From assembly GCA_030549495.1 (NCBI GenBank), contig JAUIRK010001006.1, forward strand, positions 107,501-171,500: a DNA stretch of 64,000 bases, written 5' to 3'. Source of the DNA: Nectonema munidae (Eukaryota > Nematomorpha > Nectonematoida > Nectonematidae). Shown piece by piece: positions 10,834-21,499 of this stretch. Below the pieces are notes generated by a model that was given only the letters and a program-made list of their open reading frames with translations, did no database searches and was not told the origin of the DNA. The position numbers and the translations under genes are program-made. How positions within the stretch are numbered: the stretch's first letter is position 1; each line of letters begins with the position of its first letter.

Positions 10834-12577
10834 CAGTAAAACCTCGGTATCTCGAACTTCAAGGGACTAACAAAATACTTCGAGATATCCGGGTGTTCGA
10901 GATATCAGTATTTGAAGTATTTTTCTCTTGAAGCATACTAAGTAAAAAACATCAATTTGTAATGAGAAAAATCTTTGAGAAAAAAAAGTTTTGAGAAAAT
11001 TTTTTAATTTTTTTATGAAATATATTTAAAAAAACAAATTTAATGATACCAAAATTTTAAAATTATTTCTAATTTTGAATATATAAAGTGTTTAAAGCTC
11101 ATATTTTTCATGATGATACAATTTTAAATAGTGCGATTACTTCCACAACCAGTAAAAAAATTGGTGATGTGACTTTGTTTGAGCTTAAATGCCTCCACTT
11201 CAACAGACATTATTCGATGGCGGATCTTCTGATAGCTTGGTATAATATCTTCCATATTCTCAGACATTTCAATCCAGTTTTGAATGATTTCCATTGCATC
11301 GTTAACTTCTGATAATGTAGGCTTTTTGTTCGATAAATCTATTCATTCATCAACATCATTTACTTCTTCACCTTCTTCATTCTCTTCGTTTTCTCCCATT
11401 TCTAATTTTCTTTCCTCAATGATTTTTTCCACAATGTCTTTGTCTGTGTTGGATTCAGCAGTCATGAGATTCTCATTGATTCGAGCATAATCTTCAATTG
11501 CCAAGCATGAATGAGACGGTTCTAAATGGATGACATCTATGTCTTCCTTCCCACTATCAGAAAAATCTTGACTTTTCTTTTTTGATTAAAAAACTTTTTG
11601 ACAAGTTTTTTCAACCAAGCAGTAAAAATTTCGCTTGTAATCCGTGCCTTTCTGTTTGCGTAGTAAGAAGTAGGAAGAGTTTTTGAAACATTGTAGATTC
11701 TTTGATTTTCCAATAACAAGAAGAGACCATTTTTCTTAAACCAACATATTAACACAAACTAAAACAGTTAGCCTCTCTTTAGATTTTTTACCACTATGAC
11801 ATTTTGACCCTTTGAACTCAAGAATTTTTTCAGGTAATAATCGAAAAAATAACCCAGTTTCATCAGCATTAAAAATGTCACAGGGATTGTATTCTTCTAA
11901 AATTGTCTGTAGAGTAGATGACCACGCTTTGTTAACAGCTGTATTTTCATTCACACTTTTTGATTCTCCACACAATCGTCTAAATGTAATATTATGGCCC
12001 TCCAACGTTCGAGCCACCCATTTGTACATTTGAAATTTTCACCAAGCTGTGAAGCAAAACTTTGCGCTTTAGCAATTAAAAGTGGACCAGAAACTGGTGT
12101 ATTTTCTTCCCTTTCTTTTGTGAACCATTTCAAACATGTCACGCAAAATTATATTACTAACATTATGCAACGTGTGTTTATGCGTGCTTTCTTTTATTTT
12201 GTAAGCTGTCTTAATTTCAAATCAATCAGTCAACAACAAGTGATCTCTCAATAAACGAATAAAACAGTTCGTAATGCTAGTGCAAGTATTATAGGATATT
12301 TAATTATACATGATGGTGTGATGTCCTCTAAGTAGTGAGATTGAAAAAAGAGATAAGTTTAGCAAAAAAAGATTTTATTTCGAGATAACCGGGGTAAAAT
12401 TTGAGTTCGGGACCATAAATTTGTTTCGAGATAAGCGAGGTATTCGAGATAACCGTATTCGAGATAACAGAACTTATTTTCATTTATAATATAGAGGATA
12501 AATTCCGTACTGGCTATTCACTTCGACATAAAAGGGGCTTCGAGATATCCCATGTTCGAGATATTGATGTTTTACTG
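10834..12577 (-). mobile_element. pogo/Tigger element with TA target duplication
   Basis: Terminal inverted repeats are CAGTAAAACCTCGGTATCTC on the left and, reverse-complemented, CAGTAAAACATCAATATCTC on the right. TA flanks both ends (10832-10833 and 12578-12579), as expected for Tc1/mariner-pogo. The 1.74 kb body carries a minus-strand transposase remnant. The subterminal regions are rich in the motif TTCGAGATA: two copies on the left (10879, 10896) and six on the right (12379, 12425, 12443, 12458, 12539, 12555). Length is short for an intact Tigger (about 2.4 kb), consistent with internal deletion. Confidence 0.92.
11340..12142 (-). pseudogene. Tigger/pogo transposase, decayed
   Basis: Minus-strand fragments in order: a CENP-B-type DNA-binding part (TPVSGPLLIAKAQSFASQLG, then NGWLERWR), the DDE core (FNADETGLFFRLLPEK with catalytic Asp, then KSKERLTVLVCVNM), KKLVKKFFNQKRKVKIFLI, and an acidic C-terminal tail (about 11480-11280) containing LSEVNDAMEIIQNWIE. 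Several frameshifts separate the pieces, and the region carrying the later catalytic Asp appears deleted. Confidence 0.85.
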
Positions 12578-12675
12578 TAATTATATTTTTGTAAGCACAT
12601 GTAACGCCCTTGAATCGGTTAGCGTTAAAGTTATTTAGTCTTCAAGTATTTGAATTCAGAGTCCGACTTGGATAT

Positions 12676-13400
12676 TTCATCATCATCCATTTTGCCTTCG
12701 AGGCCTGGTTATTGTTTCCAAAGATTCGGGGTCAACCAGTTTCCTGCAACAACTACGCCATTTCATTCTTTCTTTAGCATCACTTCACACAAGCTTTCTT
12801 TTTCCATATCGTGGTGAATCACTTCATTCCATGCTTTTTTTGCTCTTCCTCTCTTTATCTTTTATCTTCTTTACAACGTTCCCTTCGGACATCCTTTCGT
12901 CATGACCAAATCAACGTAATCTATTCTCTTCTAAATGCACTTCTATATCCTCAATTCCAATTTTCTTTCTCAACACATCGTTGGCAATCCTATCTTTCAG
13001 CGTCTTCACCCTAATCATTCTCATCTCAGTTGTTTGTAGCCTTCTCGTGTCAGCCTTCTTCATCCCCCAGCATTCAGAACCGTAACAAATCGTACTTCTA
13101 ACGCAAACTTTATACAGTCTTGCTTTTATTCGCGCTCTTACGCTACTAGAAACATCACTGTTGCAATTGATCATATCGCCCAAATAACAGAAATCATCAA
13201 CAAGATCGAACGTATCATCTCCTAATTTGACTTTTTCAACAAGAGTACTTACGCTGTCTCAATTTTTGCACTTTCTACAAACAAAGCCACTCACTGCAGA
13301 AAGAGAGCCTTTTATAGAGGAACATCTTTTGTGATTACAAGTCGTACATAAAATGGCATTTCTCAATACCCCAGTCCACATAATGAACAGCGGTCGACAC
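12676..13400 (-). mobile_element. LINE 3' end with zinc-ribbon-like segment
   Basis: Minus strand, from about 13390: a Cys-rich segment (GVLRNAILCTTCNHKRCS ... FVCRKCK), then a block like FDLVDDFCYLGDMINCN, then KARLYKVCVRSTICYGSECW, LQTTEMRMIRVKTLKDRI and LRKKIGIEDIEVHLEENRLR. These are the C-terminal blocks of a non-LTR retrotransposon polyprotein family in which a zinc segment precedes the YLGD block. The 3' end near 12676 carries a short ATGATG repeat. Catalytic RT is absent (5' truncation), and at least one stop and several frameshifts are present. Confidence 0.8.
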
Positions 13401-15507
13401 TACTTCCGACTTGGATATTTAATATTTGATAAACATATTTCCTCTGACTCCGCCCGCATCCCTGCACAAAAGGAGGCCTTTTCTACTCAATTCAATATTG
13501 ATCCCATAAAAAGCCAATGACACTAAGAAATGTCGTTTAAAACTCCCTTAAAAGCAAGAAATCGGTTGTGCTATTTAAAATGTAAAGTTTGGACCAAATG
13601 TCTTGCTACTCTCCCATGTATTTGAAAATTTACCTTAAATACAACATAATATTTTTTTAGGTGAAACACCATTTTAGACATCCAACATTTGGCATCCCTC
13701 TGAAAGTTAAAGTTGTAAAAAGAATTACTACATATGTAAGAGCTCATTTTATTTATTTATTTTTATAAAAATTTTTAATAGTTTGCATAATATTTCGTTA
13801 CTAGAAGGTACCTATTTAAATTTTTAGTTCAAAATCTGAAAAAAGGCCCTAAATAATAAAGTTGAAATATTTCTTAAAGTTCACTCTCTAATGACTTAAG
13901 AGATTCACGAGAATAAAAAGTCTTATAAACTCGTAAGAAGAAAGTATCTGCAAACCCTCACCATTAAACTTAAAAATCGTAAACTCTTTCATGATTAATG
14001 GAAAATGATGCAATTATAGATTAATGAGAAAAAGTTGCAAAAAAGTTTTATGGGTATCCTTATAATACATATACAAAGACACTTGCTTTATTTACAAGAA
14101 AAGCAGTTGCCTTTAGGACTTTTGCTCGATGTAAACTAGTATTATTGCCAACTAAAAAATCAACTACCTATCAAACTAAACAACTAAATCGACAAAGAGG
14201 CGTGCTTTGGTTGTTAACGAAATTGTCAAATGTGCTTACGAGGCACCTTTGATCGAACGTAATACCATAGTAATAACTAAAGGAAAGTAAGTACCTTTGA
14301 TCAGAGGTAAAAAGCCTTCTACTAAATGTAGCTATTAAGTGTCCTTGATGTCCATATATCAGACGTAAAAGAGTTACTCTATTCTATTTATATTTAAAAA
14401 AACTTTTGGGAGTCCTGAAGGACAACCACCCCAATGAATTTTTTGTACATAAAAAATGTTTCGAAAACTCATAAATTTATGCCCATGAATATGCCCTGAA
14501 AAGTTCTCATTGTTCTAAACTTTTTTTTACTTTTGAGAAGTAAACAGGACTAAGGTAAAAATGACTCATTGATCTTTTTGTTCATTTTTTCCTCACCGAG
14601 AAATAAATTTAAATAAATAATTATTGAAATATAATATGAAAATTACCTTTGAAGTTGAACAAAAATAAATACTAATCAAAAATAAAGAATTTTTTTATTA
14701 CAAACATTGAATTGATCTAATATGATCGCATAAACTAAAAAAATGTTTTTGGAAAGTCTATCTCGCCACATAAAAAGATGTTAGCGTTATGGCTACAGTT
14801 GCCGCTAATTAAAAGAACTTTGTGTTAAAAAACTTTATGCATTTGGCTAAATAATAGTTGAAAGATAGACAGTTTTGAAACATTCCCTTGTGAACGATAA
14901 TCTATTGATAAATTGGGAATTAACAAAGAATGATATTAAAAAATAAATGATATATGAATGTTGGAATCCTTTTAAAAATTTTAAATTTAATTAAATTTCA
15001 ATCACTCAGGACGAAAATAATAAACTTTAATTTTGCATATTCAAGCGTAATTGCTAACAAAAAATTAAAACTTATATTAATTGAAAAAATATTTTATGTT
15101 TAATAAGTTTTGCGGGTAAAAAATAAAGAGCGCTTTTAGCCGGTATCCCTGTTAATGTTTTTGCAAGTATAACTTTGGCGGGTATAGCTATATAATTTCT
15201 CTCCTTGCAGTACACTAGGCTGTGTGTGTATGTGTGTGAGTTCAGATTATGCCTGGAATGTATTAACTTTGTTTACACTTCTAATGACCTATTTTATGAT
15301 TCATTTTCTTATTGATTACTTGAAACGTCAATTATCATCATTTACGCTTCCATAAAAAGTTTGCTTTTTGTCGTTGTTAGCTCTTTCTTTTAGAACCATT
15401 ATAGAGCTAGAGTGAGCAAAGTTCATATATCAATCATGTTCTAAATTTTTAATTAAATGTTCTGTAGTAAATTTTCAAATTATTAAAGTGCTAGAAATCG
15501 TCTTGTG
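13401..15507. other. No gene seen
   Basis: AT-rich, with a TG-rich run near 15219-15240. No coding block or repeat terminus recognised. Confidence 0.4.
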
Positions 15508-15625
15508 AGCATATATTGTGGAATCTGGATTAATCGTTGCTTCTAGCCGCGTTTTCGCAGACGATAGTTTAATTCAGGAGTTTATCCACGAATGTGACCG
15601 AAAAAAAGTCTTGTTAGTCGTCTAA
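15508..15625 (+). CDS. Possible upstream exon of the M12B protease
   Basis: A 39-codon open frame (15509-15625) reads YIVESGLIVASSRVFADD, then LIQEFIHECDRKKVLLVV. Its pattern loosely resembles the first strand and helix of an M12B catalytic domain, and it lies 490 bases upstream of the next candidate exon on the same strand. Splice sites are weak, so this is only a suggestion. Confidence 0.22.
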
Positions 15626-15831
15626 AGCAGTGAGTCGCTTAGCGCTTTAACAGTGAAAATTGTCGTTAGGAGGCGCTAGACAGCGAGTCGCTAAAGTCAA
15701 TTTTTCGCTAAGGCAGGTTTGACTCTAATTTATCTATTTGTAAATTTTCCTCAAAAAAATTGCTTATAGTTTAGGTTAATTTATATTTAAGAATTTGTTT
15801 ATTCTTAAAAAAATTGATAAATAAAAATTGT

Positions 15832-15990
15832 CGGTTTGTGATCTAGTGGTTTAGAGTTTAAAGTGTGGTTTCGTATTGGGTGGTCTGTGGTTGGAGCCCT
15901 GTCTTTGGAAAAATTAGCAGTCCAGGTACGAAACTTTAACTTTCCTTAGATGCAATACAGACACACACATAGGCAAAAGCTTAATGGAAT
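15832..15990 (+). mobile_element. tRNA-derived SINE-like sequence
   Basis: The head resembles a decayed tRNA: an A-box-like TGTGATCTAGTGGTTTAGAG near 15836 and a B-box-like GTGGTTGGAGCCC near 15890, about 35 bases apart as in pol III promoters. A non-tRNA body follows and contains a short CA repeat near 15960. No tRNA cloverleaf or 3' tail could be established. Confidence 0.5.
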
Positions 15991-16117
15991 CCCGGGAATC
16001 AAATATAATGCTGAGAACAAAACAATGAGAAATTTATACAGAAAACGGAATCGTGGGAAAGAAACTCTAGTGAATCTATATTTAAAGGATATATGTATCT
16101 TATTGTTTATATTTTAG

Positions 16118-16215
16118 AACTTGATTGGCAGCGCGATAAATATTTTGCAAATTTTTGATACCCTCATTCCACACGCGGACAGAAATAATGTTAACGTCAA
16201 TGTTTACTTCACTGA
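16118..16215 (+). CDS. Candidate exon of M12B metalloprotease, N-terminal part of catalytic domain
   Basis: The acceptor TATTGTTTATATTTTAG precedes 16118 and the donor GTAAGC follows 16215. The frame reads NLIGSAINILQIFDTLIP then HADRNNVNVNVYFT, ending with two bases GA. This resembles the helix and second strand near the start of M12B catalytic domains (lmNiv-ifD-l...nvnv). Its end phase matches the start phase of the 17740 exon, so direct splicing is possible, although a middle exon may be missing. Confidence 0.45.
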
Positions 16216-16888
16216 GTAAGCAGATTTCGCGTATTTATTAATGTATTTTTATATTTTATTTATCTTGTCTTCTTCATATTAGCTTTTTTAGGTACACCCA
16301 CATACTTTTGATGGACACTTAAATGGTCTAATTTTTCAAAACTAAAAATAAACTTTTTAAATGAGTTATTCCTAAATTAGGGGGCATATGAGTTTTTCAA
16401 GGCTAAAATAATTGTTTAGAACATAATAGCTTAGTTTTACCTTAAATAATATTGTTAGCTAGAGTTTCAAAGAAAATATTAAATAAGGCTATTTTATTAA
16501 AATGATAAAAATAATCAAAACTTCAATTAAATTTAAATAATTTAAAATAAACAAATTTTTTAAACTTGATTTTCATTTTTTTAGTGAAAACGAAAATTTG
16601 ATTAGATTTTATACTATTTTGAACACCTTTTATAATTTTCGATTTCACGTAGAAAATTTGTTGAATTTAAATTTATTTAAAGGTTGCGTAAATCTCCAAA
16701 AAAGTTATTATGTATAAAAATAAAGAACTGGAAAGGAATCATATTTAAAACAAAAATTATGGAACTTGCACTCTATTTAAAATAAACTTGATTAAAAATT
16801 GTTGACACTCGCTTGTAGGCATCACATTCGTGAACTGACTGTAAAGGATGTTCTTAACACATAAATATATAACGATGTTCCCAGCTTT

Positions 16889-17110
16889 TCACGTTCCCCT
16901 AACAAAATCAAAGGTTGCTTTCCTGTTTATTTTACGGTCTTTAGATGGTAAAACATCATAACCATCAATATTTTTATTTCCTCGATTGCAATGATCTCCT
17001 TCATGATCGTCATCAGTAAAATCATTTCTACTATCTTCATCATAAAGAGATTCTGATTCAGAACACGTTGAAAAATTATTTTTAAGAAGTTTTGTCAATA
17101 TCTGAATCAT
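16889..17110 (-). other. Acidic open frame, unassigned
   Basis: A minus-strand frame of 73 codons is Asp/Glu/Asn-rich (CSESESLYDEDSRNDF, then PSKDRKINRKATFDF). It lies within the protease intron, opposite strand. Acidic N-terminal tails occur in piggyBac transposases, but no core follows, so it stays unassigned. Confidence 0.2.
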
Positions 17111-17739
17111 AAATCATCCTCGACTGCGCAATCAGAAGATTCAGAAATATCTTTTTGTTTAAACATTTTTATATTACTTCTAAAATAGCATCATAAGAAA
17201 CTGAAACACAAAAAGGATCGTTCACAAATGATGTCAACCAAAAGTCATTCAATTTTTCAATTGATTTTTCGATTTATTCAATTTTTAAATTTTTCAAAAA
17301 TTACACTCTGCCTAGGAACGTGAAATATTAGATGCGCGCTAATTTCTGAACAAAATAGAAAAAATGTGAATTTTCGGCTAATTCTCATCACGATAAAATA
17401 TTTATTACACTTTTTATTCATATCGTATGTTTAGAAAAGCTTAGCAAAATTGAACTGGGGAAGATAAATGGTCTGTAAAACTTCTATAATTATTCATTTT
17501 CGTATTTCCAGATAAAATTACGCCTAAAAGTGATTGCAAAAGAGGAAATATATGAAGATATCAAAAAACTTAATTGAAATATTTGAGAAGAAAAGATTTT
17601 AAAATTGCGTATTTGAGCACTTGTTTCATTCATTTAAAATTTTTTCTCTTTCCCACAGAATTTTGCCTCAAATACAATAAACGTTGGGGTTATTTTTAAG
17701 GATTATTCTCAGCCAGCATCATGTTTTTAAACTTTTTAG

Positions 17740-18253
17740 GAATGACATAGCGAACAACGTAGTGTATGGACATAGTCCATATCAAATGATGGGTAATAAT
17801 TGCTATTCATCATGATTTCGTTCGACAGCATATAAATGTGTTTCTACTTTGCGCATAAGGTATTGCAAGTTTGGGCGGAATCTGTAGCAAATTTGGCATA
17901 GTTGTTAGCAAACTGAACTCCTTTTTTCCAGGAATCACTCTAGCTCACGAAATCGCACACACGTAAGTCGTCACCAACTGTTGTCTTTGTCGTTGTGAGC
18001 GTTTATTTGCGTATTTTATGAGACAGAATGTTCCTGCTCCATGACAATCTTGTGGGCTGTGAAATGTTTAAGTCAATCATGTCTCCTATGATTGTGAAAA
18101 CGAATACTTGGTCCAAGTGCTCTCGTTTCCAGATATACACAAATTTGTAAGACTTCACAATATTTTAAGTATGCGCATATTAGTTTATCACTTTCCTAAA
18201 TGCTCTCTCTTAGTTCAAGGCTCACTTTTAGAATGTGCCTTATGTACTCCTGA
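17740..18253 (+). CDS. M12B (ADAMTS/reprolysin-like) zinc metalloprotease, catalytic exons
   Basis: Four exons read in phase: 17740-17792, 17860-17962, 18027-18146 and 18214-18253 (stop TGA 18251-18253). Introns are 67, 64 and 67 bases with GT...AG ends. The product is the end of a reprolysin-type catalytic domain. NDIANNVVYG resembles the usual D-A-L-TG block. GIASLGGICS matches the GlA-vGg-C block. GITLAHEIAHTMFLLHD gives the three zinc-binding His, the catalytic Glu and the following Asp of HExxHxxxxxHD. CEMFKSIMSP and WSKCSRFQ match the C-x-IMs/WS-CS blocks before the last catalytic helix. The usual Gly of HExxHxxG is Phe here, which is unusual. The last short exon encodes SRLTFRMCLMYS. 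Such enzymes are usually secreted and cut matrix or host proteins; signal peptide and propeptide are not identified. An upstream exon is likely at 16118-16215. The last exon is the least certain. Confidence 0.78.
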
Positions 18254-18530
18254 TGTTTGTTCATTTCGAAAATAAGGGTATCAATATCAAATTTTCAAAG
18301 TAGATGTATTACACGAAAAATTGTTTTTATCACCTTCTTCGTATTTAGCAAATCAGTTGCATATTTAATTAACTTGAAAATGCCGTGTTCAAAAGAAAAA
18401 TTTTAGATCAAGACGACAAAACGATGAACAAGAGAAAGAAAGGCTTGTTCGATTCTAAAAATATGAAAAAGCTTGCAATTACTTTCCATTTTGCTGAGAC
18501 TCAATAAAATAAGTGAGCTATTTTACTCAG

Positions 18531-18676
18531 GTGTTGTCATGAAGGAAAGTGCCCTTTTCCACTTGCCTTATCATGAATGCGTGGAAGAGCTTGAAGCATG
18601 CGATGTCTCTTATGATATAGCAAGTGTGTTAAGAAAACACGCATGGTACAAGTATGTGCTGTTGACTACGAGTTTC
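18531..18676 (+). CDS. Candidate exon of unknown gene
   Basis: An acceptor-like TTTTACTCAG ends at 18530 and a consensus GTAAGT donor follows 18676. One frame is open through the segment: VVMKESALFHLPYHECVE then ELEACDVSYDIASVLRKHAW. It lies 280 bases after the metalloprotease stop, but its reading phase does not join that gene directly and its content is not metalloprotease-like. It may be an exon of another gene or chance. Confidence 0.3.
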
Positions 18677-19440
18677 GTAAGTACAAAATTCTCGAGAATT
18701 TAACATTTTACATATTTGTCTCGTGACTCGCTTCTCATCCGTGGATGCACACCTGGCCAACCGATATATCTTTTTGTACGACTTTTAAAATGACGATGAC
18801 TTTATTTCATTCGGTGTAAAATAGAAACATGAGACATTAGGGTGTCAATTTTTGAAAAAAGGATCAAGTTAGTTTATTGATAAAGACGCGTTTCTTGAAG
18901 CGATTGATCACAGTAAAATTTTAATGCATTCTTTTAAAATATTTTTAAATGCATTCTATTTAATAGTAATTTATCAAAGATGAGAACTATTTAAGATTTA
19001 TTGAAAAAAGAAGAAAAAATAATCGATAAAATAAAGAGCAGTAGTATAAAGGTATTGCTAGTCAAATCATCATGGTCCAAAAATGTACATGCATTTGAAT
19101 GAAGAACACATAGATGAAAGACGAGGGAAACCGAAGTAGAAGGAAAAATGTAAGATATAAGTTTACTAAAACAAGAATTAGATGTACACAGTGTTAGAAA
19201 AGTAGTGATACAAAATAATTATTGTGGAAAACAGACAGTACAAATGCTTATCGTTTGCTACATACTCTAGAATAATTTATTTTTGCAAAAGTTTTAAAAA
19301 ATTTTAATAAATGGACTTTACTTTGAAGAATTTTGTCTAAATTTTTGAAAAAATTACGGACCACCTTTTTATTGAAGCATAATGTGTCTTTTTTAAAAAA
19401 AATTGAATGAAAATGGTATCATTGGAAAGGTATACTCTTT
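18677..19440. other. No gene seen
   Basis: AT-rich. No recognised coding or repeat end. Confidence 0.4.
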
Positions 19441-20095
19441 GTGGTTAACATAGGCTAGGTTATACAAATAAATATATTTTCAATTTTCCAAAATCTGCTT
19501 TTATGTGAGGTCAGTCAACTTTTATCTAGTTTCAAAAAATACCAATAATAATTAACGTTCTTAATTTATATAATATTTTTTCAATATTTTATATTCACAA
19601 AGGTAAAATATGATTTTTTACATTTTAAAATTTCATAGTTAAAGAAAATTGTCGAAAATTAATATATATTTTTTACTTTTTATGGGTCAGTAGTATAGGT
19701 CAGTATAATGTTTTTCTAATAAATTTTAAATTATTTTTGAAGTGAAAAATGTTGATCGAATGTACAAGATTTGAATCCTTTGTGGGTAAAATAGGCTAGG
19801 TTTTACAAATAAATATATTTTTATTTTTCCAAAATTCGCTTTTATGTGAGGGTCCTTTATCTAGTTTCAAAAAATACCAATAATTAACGTGATGAGTTTA
19901 TATATTATTTCTTCAAAATTTTATATTCACAAAGGTAGAATATGGTTTTTAACATTTTTAAATGTCATAGTTAAATAAAACTGTCGAAAATTAAATTTAT
20001 TTTTTACTTTTTATGGGTCAGTAGTATAGGTCAGTATAATATTTTTCTAATAAATTTTAAATTATTTTTCAAGTGAAAAATGTCGAATAAATTTA
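19441..20095. repeat. Tandem duplication, about 330-340 bp unit
   Basis: Two diverged copies, about 19441-19781 and 19782-20095. Shared landmarks include ATAGGCTAGGTT, TATATTCACAAAGGTA and TATGGGTCAGTAGTATAGGT, the last at 19681 and 20012. The copies differ by small indels. Confidence 0.8.
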
Positions 20096-20100
20096 AGAGT

Positions 20101-20590
20101 TTTGTTGGATAATCGTAGTCTACTTTTATTTAGTTTAGATCAACCTTTCTAATTTTTAACGAAGGGCATTCGTTATATTTATACACAGTGTGCGAGGAAT
20201 AAATCACATTATTGATTGATTTTAGAGCATAATTATGCGAAGAAGGATTAATACATGTTGCATTACGCGTTTGTGAGCGCAGTGAATTCTTATCTCACAT
20301 ACTCTTCACCACATCTTTAGAGCTTGTGGTTTTGTCGATTGAATGTACGAATTTTGTTGGATAATCGTAGTCTACTTTTATTTAGTTTAGATACAACCTT
20401 TCTAATTTTTAACGAAGGGCATTCGTTATATTTATACCGACAGTGTGCGAAGAATAAATCACATTATTGATTGATTTTAGAGCATAGATCTATGAGCGAA
20501 GAAAGATTAACACATGTTGCATTACGCGTTTGTGAGCGCAGTGAATTCTTATCTCACATACGCTTCATCACATCTTTAGCACGCGTGTGT
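20101..20590. repeat. Tandem duplication, 252-bp unit
   Basis: TTTGTTGGATAATCGTAGTC starts at 20101 and again at 20353. The similarity runs through GTTGCATTACGCGTTTGTGA to ACATCTTTAG. The copies are close to identical with a few indels, so this duplication is younger than the 19.4-20.1 kb one. Confidence 0.85.
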
Positions 20591-20974
20591 GGTTTATTTT
20601 ATCGGGCTAGTGTACGCTTAGTTTATTTGTAGTGTTCCTAGCTTAAATCTTAGTCAAATATTAAAACGCTTATAACTTTCACATTTCTCAACAAAATGCA
20701 TCATGCGATATACCAAATTAAAGCATTTTTTATGGGCTTTCAGAATACATTACTTATATCATAAGTACTTAAGAAATACCATTTTACTGTTTATATTTTC
20801 CATGTGCTTCATACCATTAATTAGCAGATAAGGGATGCATTTTAAACTAAAACAGTAATATATTTGAAGAAATATTTTTTCAGTATAAAGAGTTTAGAAA
20901 ACTCTTCTCTAATATGTAATGATATATTCTCATAACCTGTACGGTTGAACGCGGGTAGACAACTTGCGTGTTAT

Positions 20975-21142
20975 CTCCAACCCGTATATTACGATGATTC
21001 TTCTCCAACCTGTATTCTACGATGATTCATCTCCAAACTATATACTACAATGATTCATCTCCAACCTGTATACTACGATGATTCATCTCCAACCTGTTTA
21101 CTAGGATGATTCATCTTCAACCTGTATAATACGATGGTTTCT
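20975..21142. repeat. 28-bp minisatellite
   Basis: Six head-to-tail units start at 20975, 21003, 21031, 21059, 21087 and 21115, exactly 28 bases apart. The core is CTCCAACCTGTATACTACGA plus TGATTCAT. Two to three more diverged units occur at about 21267-21325 after an unrelated spacer. Confidence 0.9.
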
Positions 21143-21499
21143 ATTCCATGTACAAATAACTAGGGAGACAATGTTCAACTTTCTGTTCACATTCTGCTAG
21201 ATGTAAGATTTGATATACCTCATTCGGGGAGACGATGTTACATAAGTTATTACCTATATACATTATACCTGTATACTAAGTCGGTTCATCTCCAACCTGT
21301 ATACCGCGATAATTCATCTCCAACCTATATAATATATTTTATCAAATAATCAAAATAAAATTCTGTAATCAAAGAATCGAAAAATATTCTTTAAAAAATC
21401 AAAAAATATCAAACTTTCTGTTCATATTTTGCTACCTCATACGATGTTACAAAAGTTATTACTAAAAATTAATTATTAAAGACTAGGTTTATCTTTCAA

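Noticed and set aside
11284-12254. Plus-strand frames opposite the Tigger transposase
   Set aside because: Shadows of the minus-strand transposase remnant.
16889-17110. piggyBac transposase N-terminus
   Set aside because: Only acidic composition supports it; no core domain nearby.
20975-21325. CRISPR-like array of 28-bp repeats
   Set aside because: Units are contiguous with no spacers and the genome is eukaryotic; it is a minisatellite.
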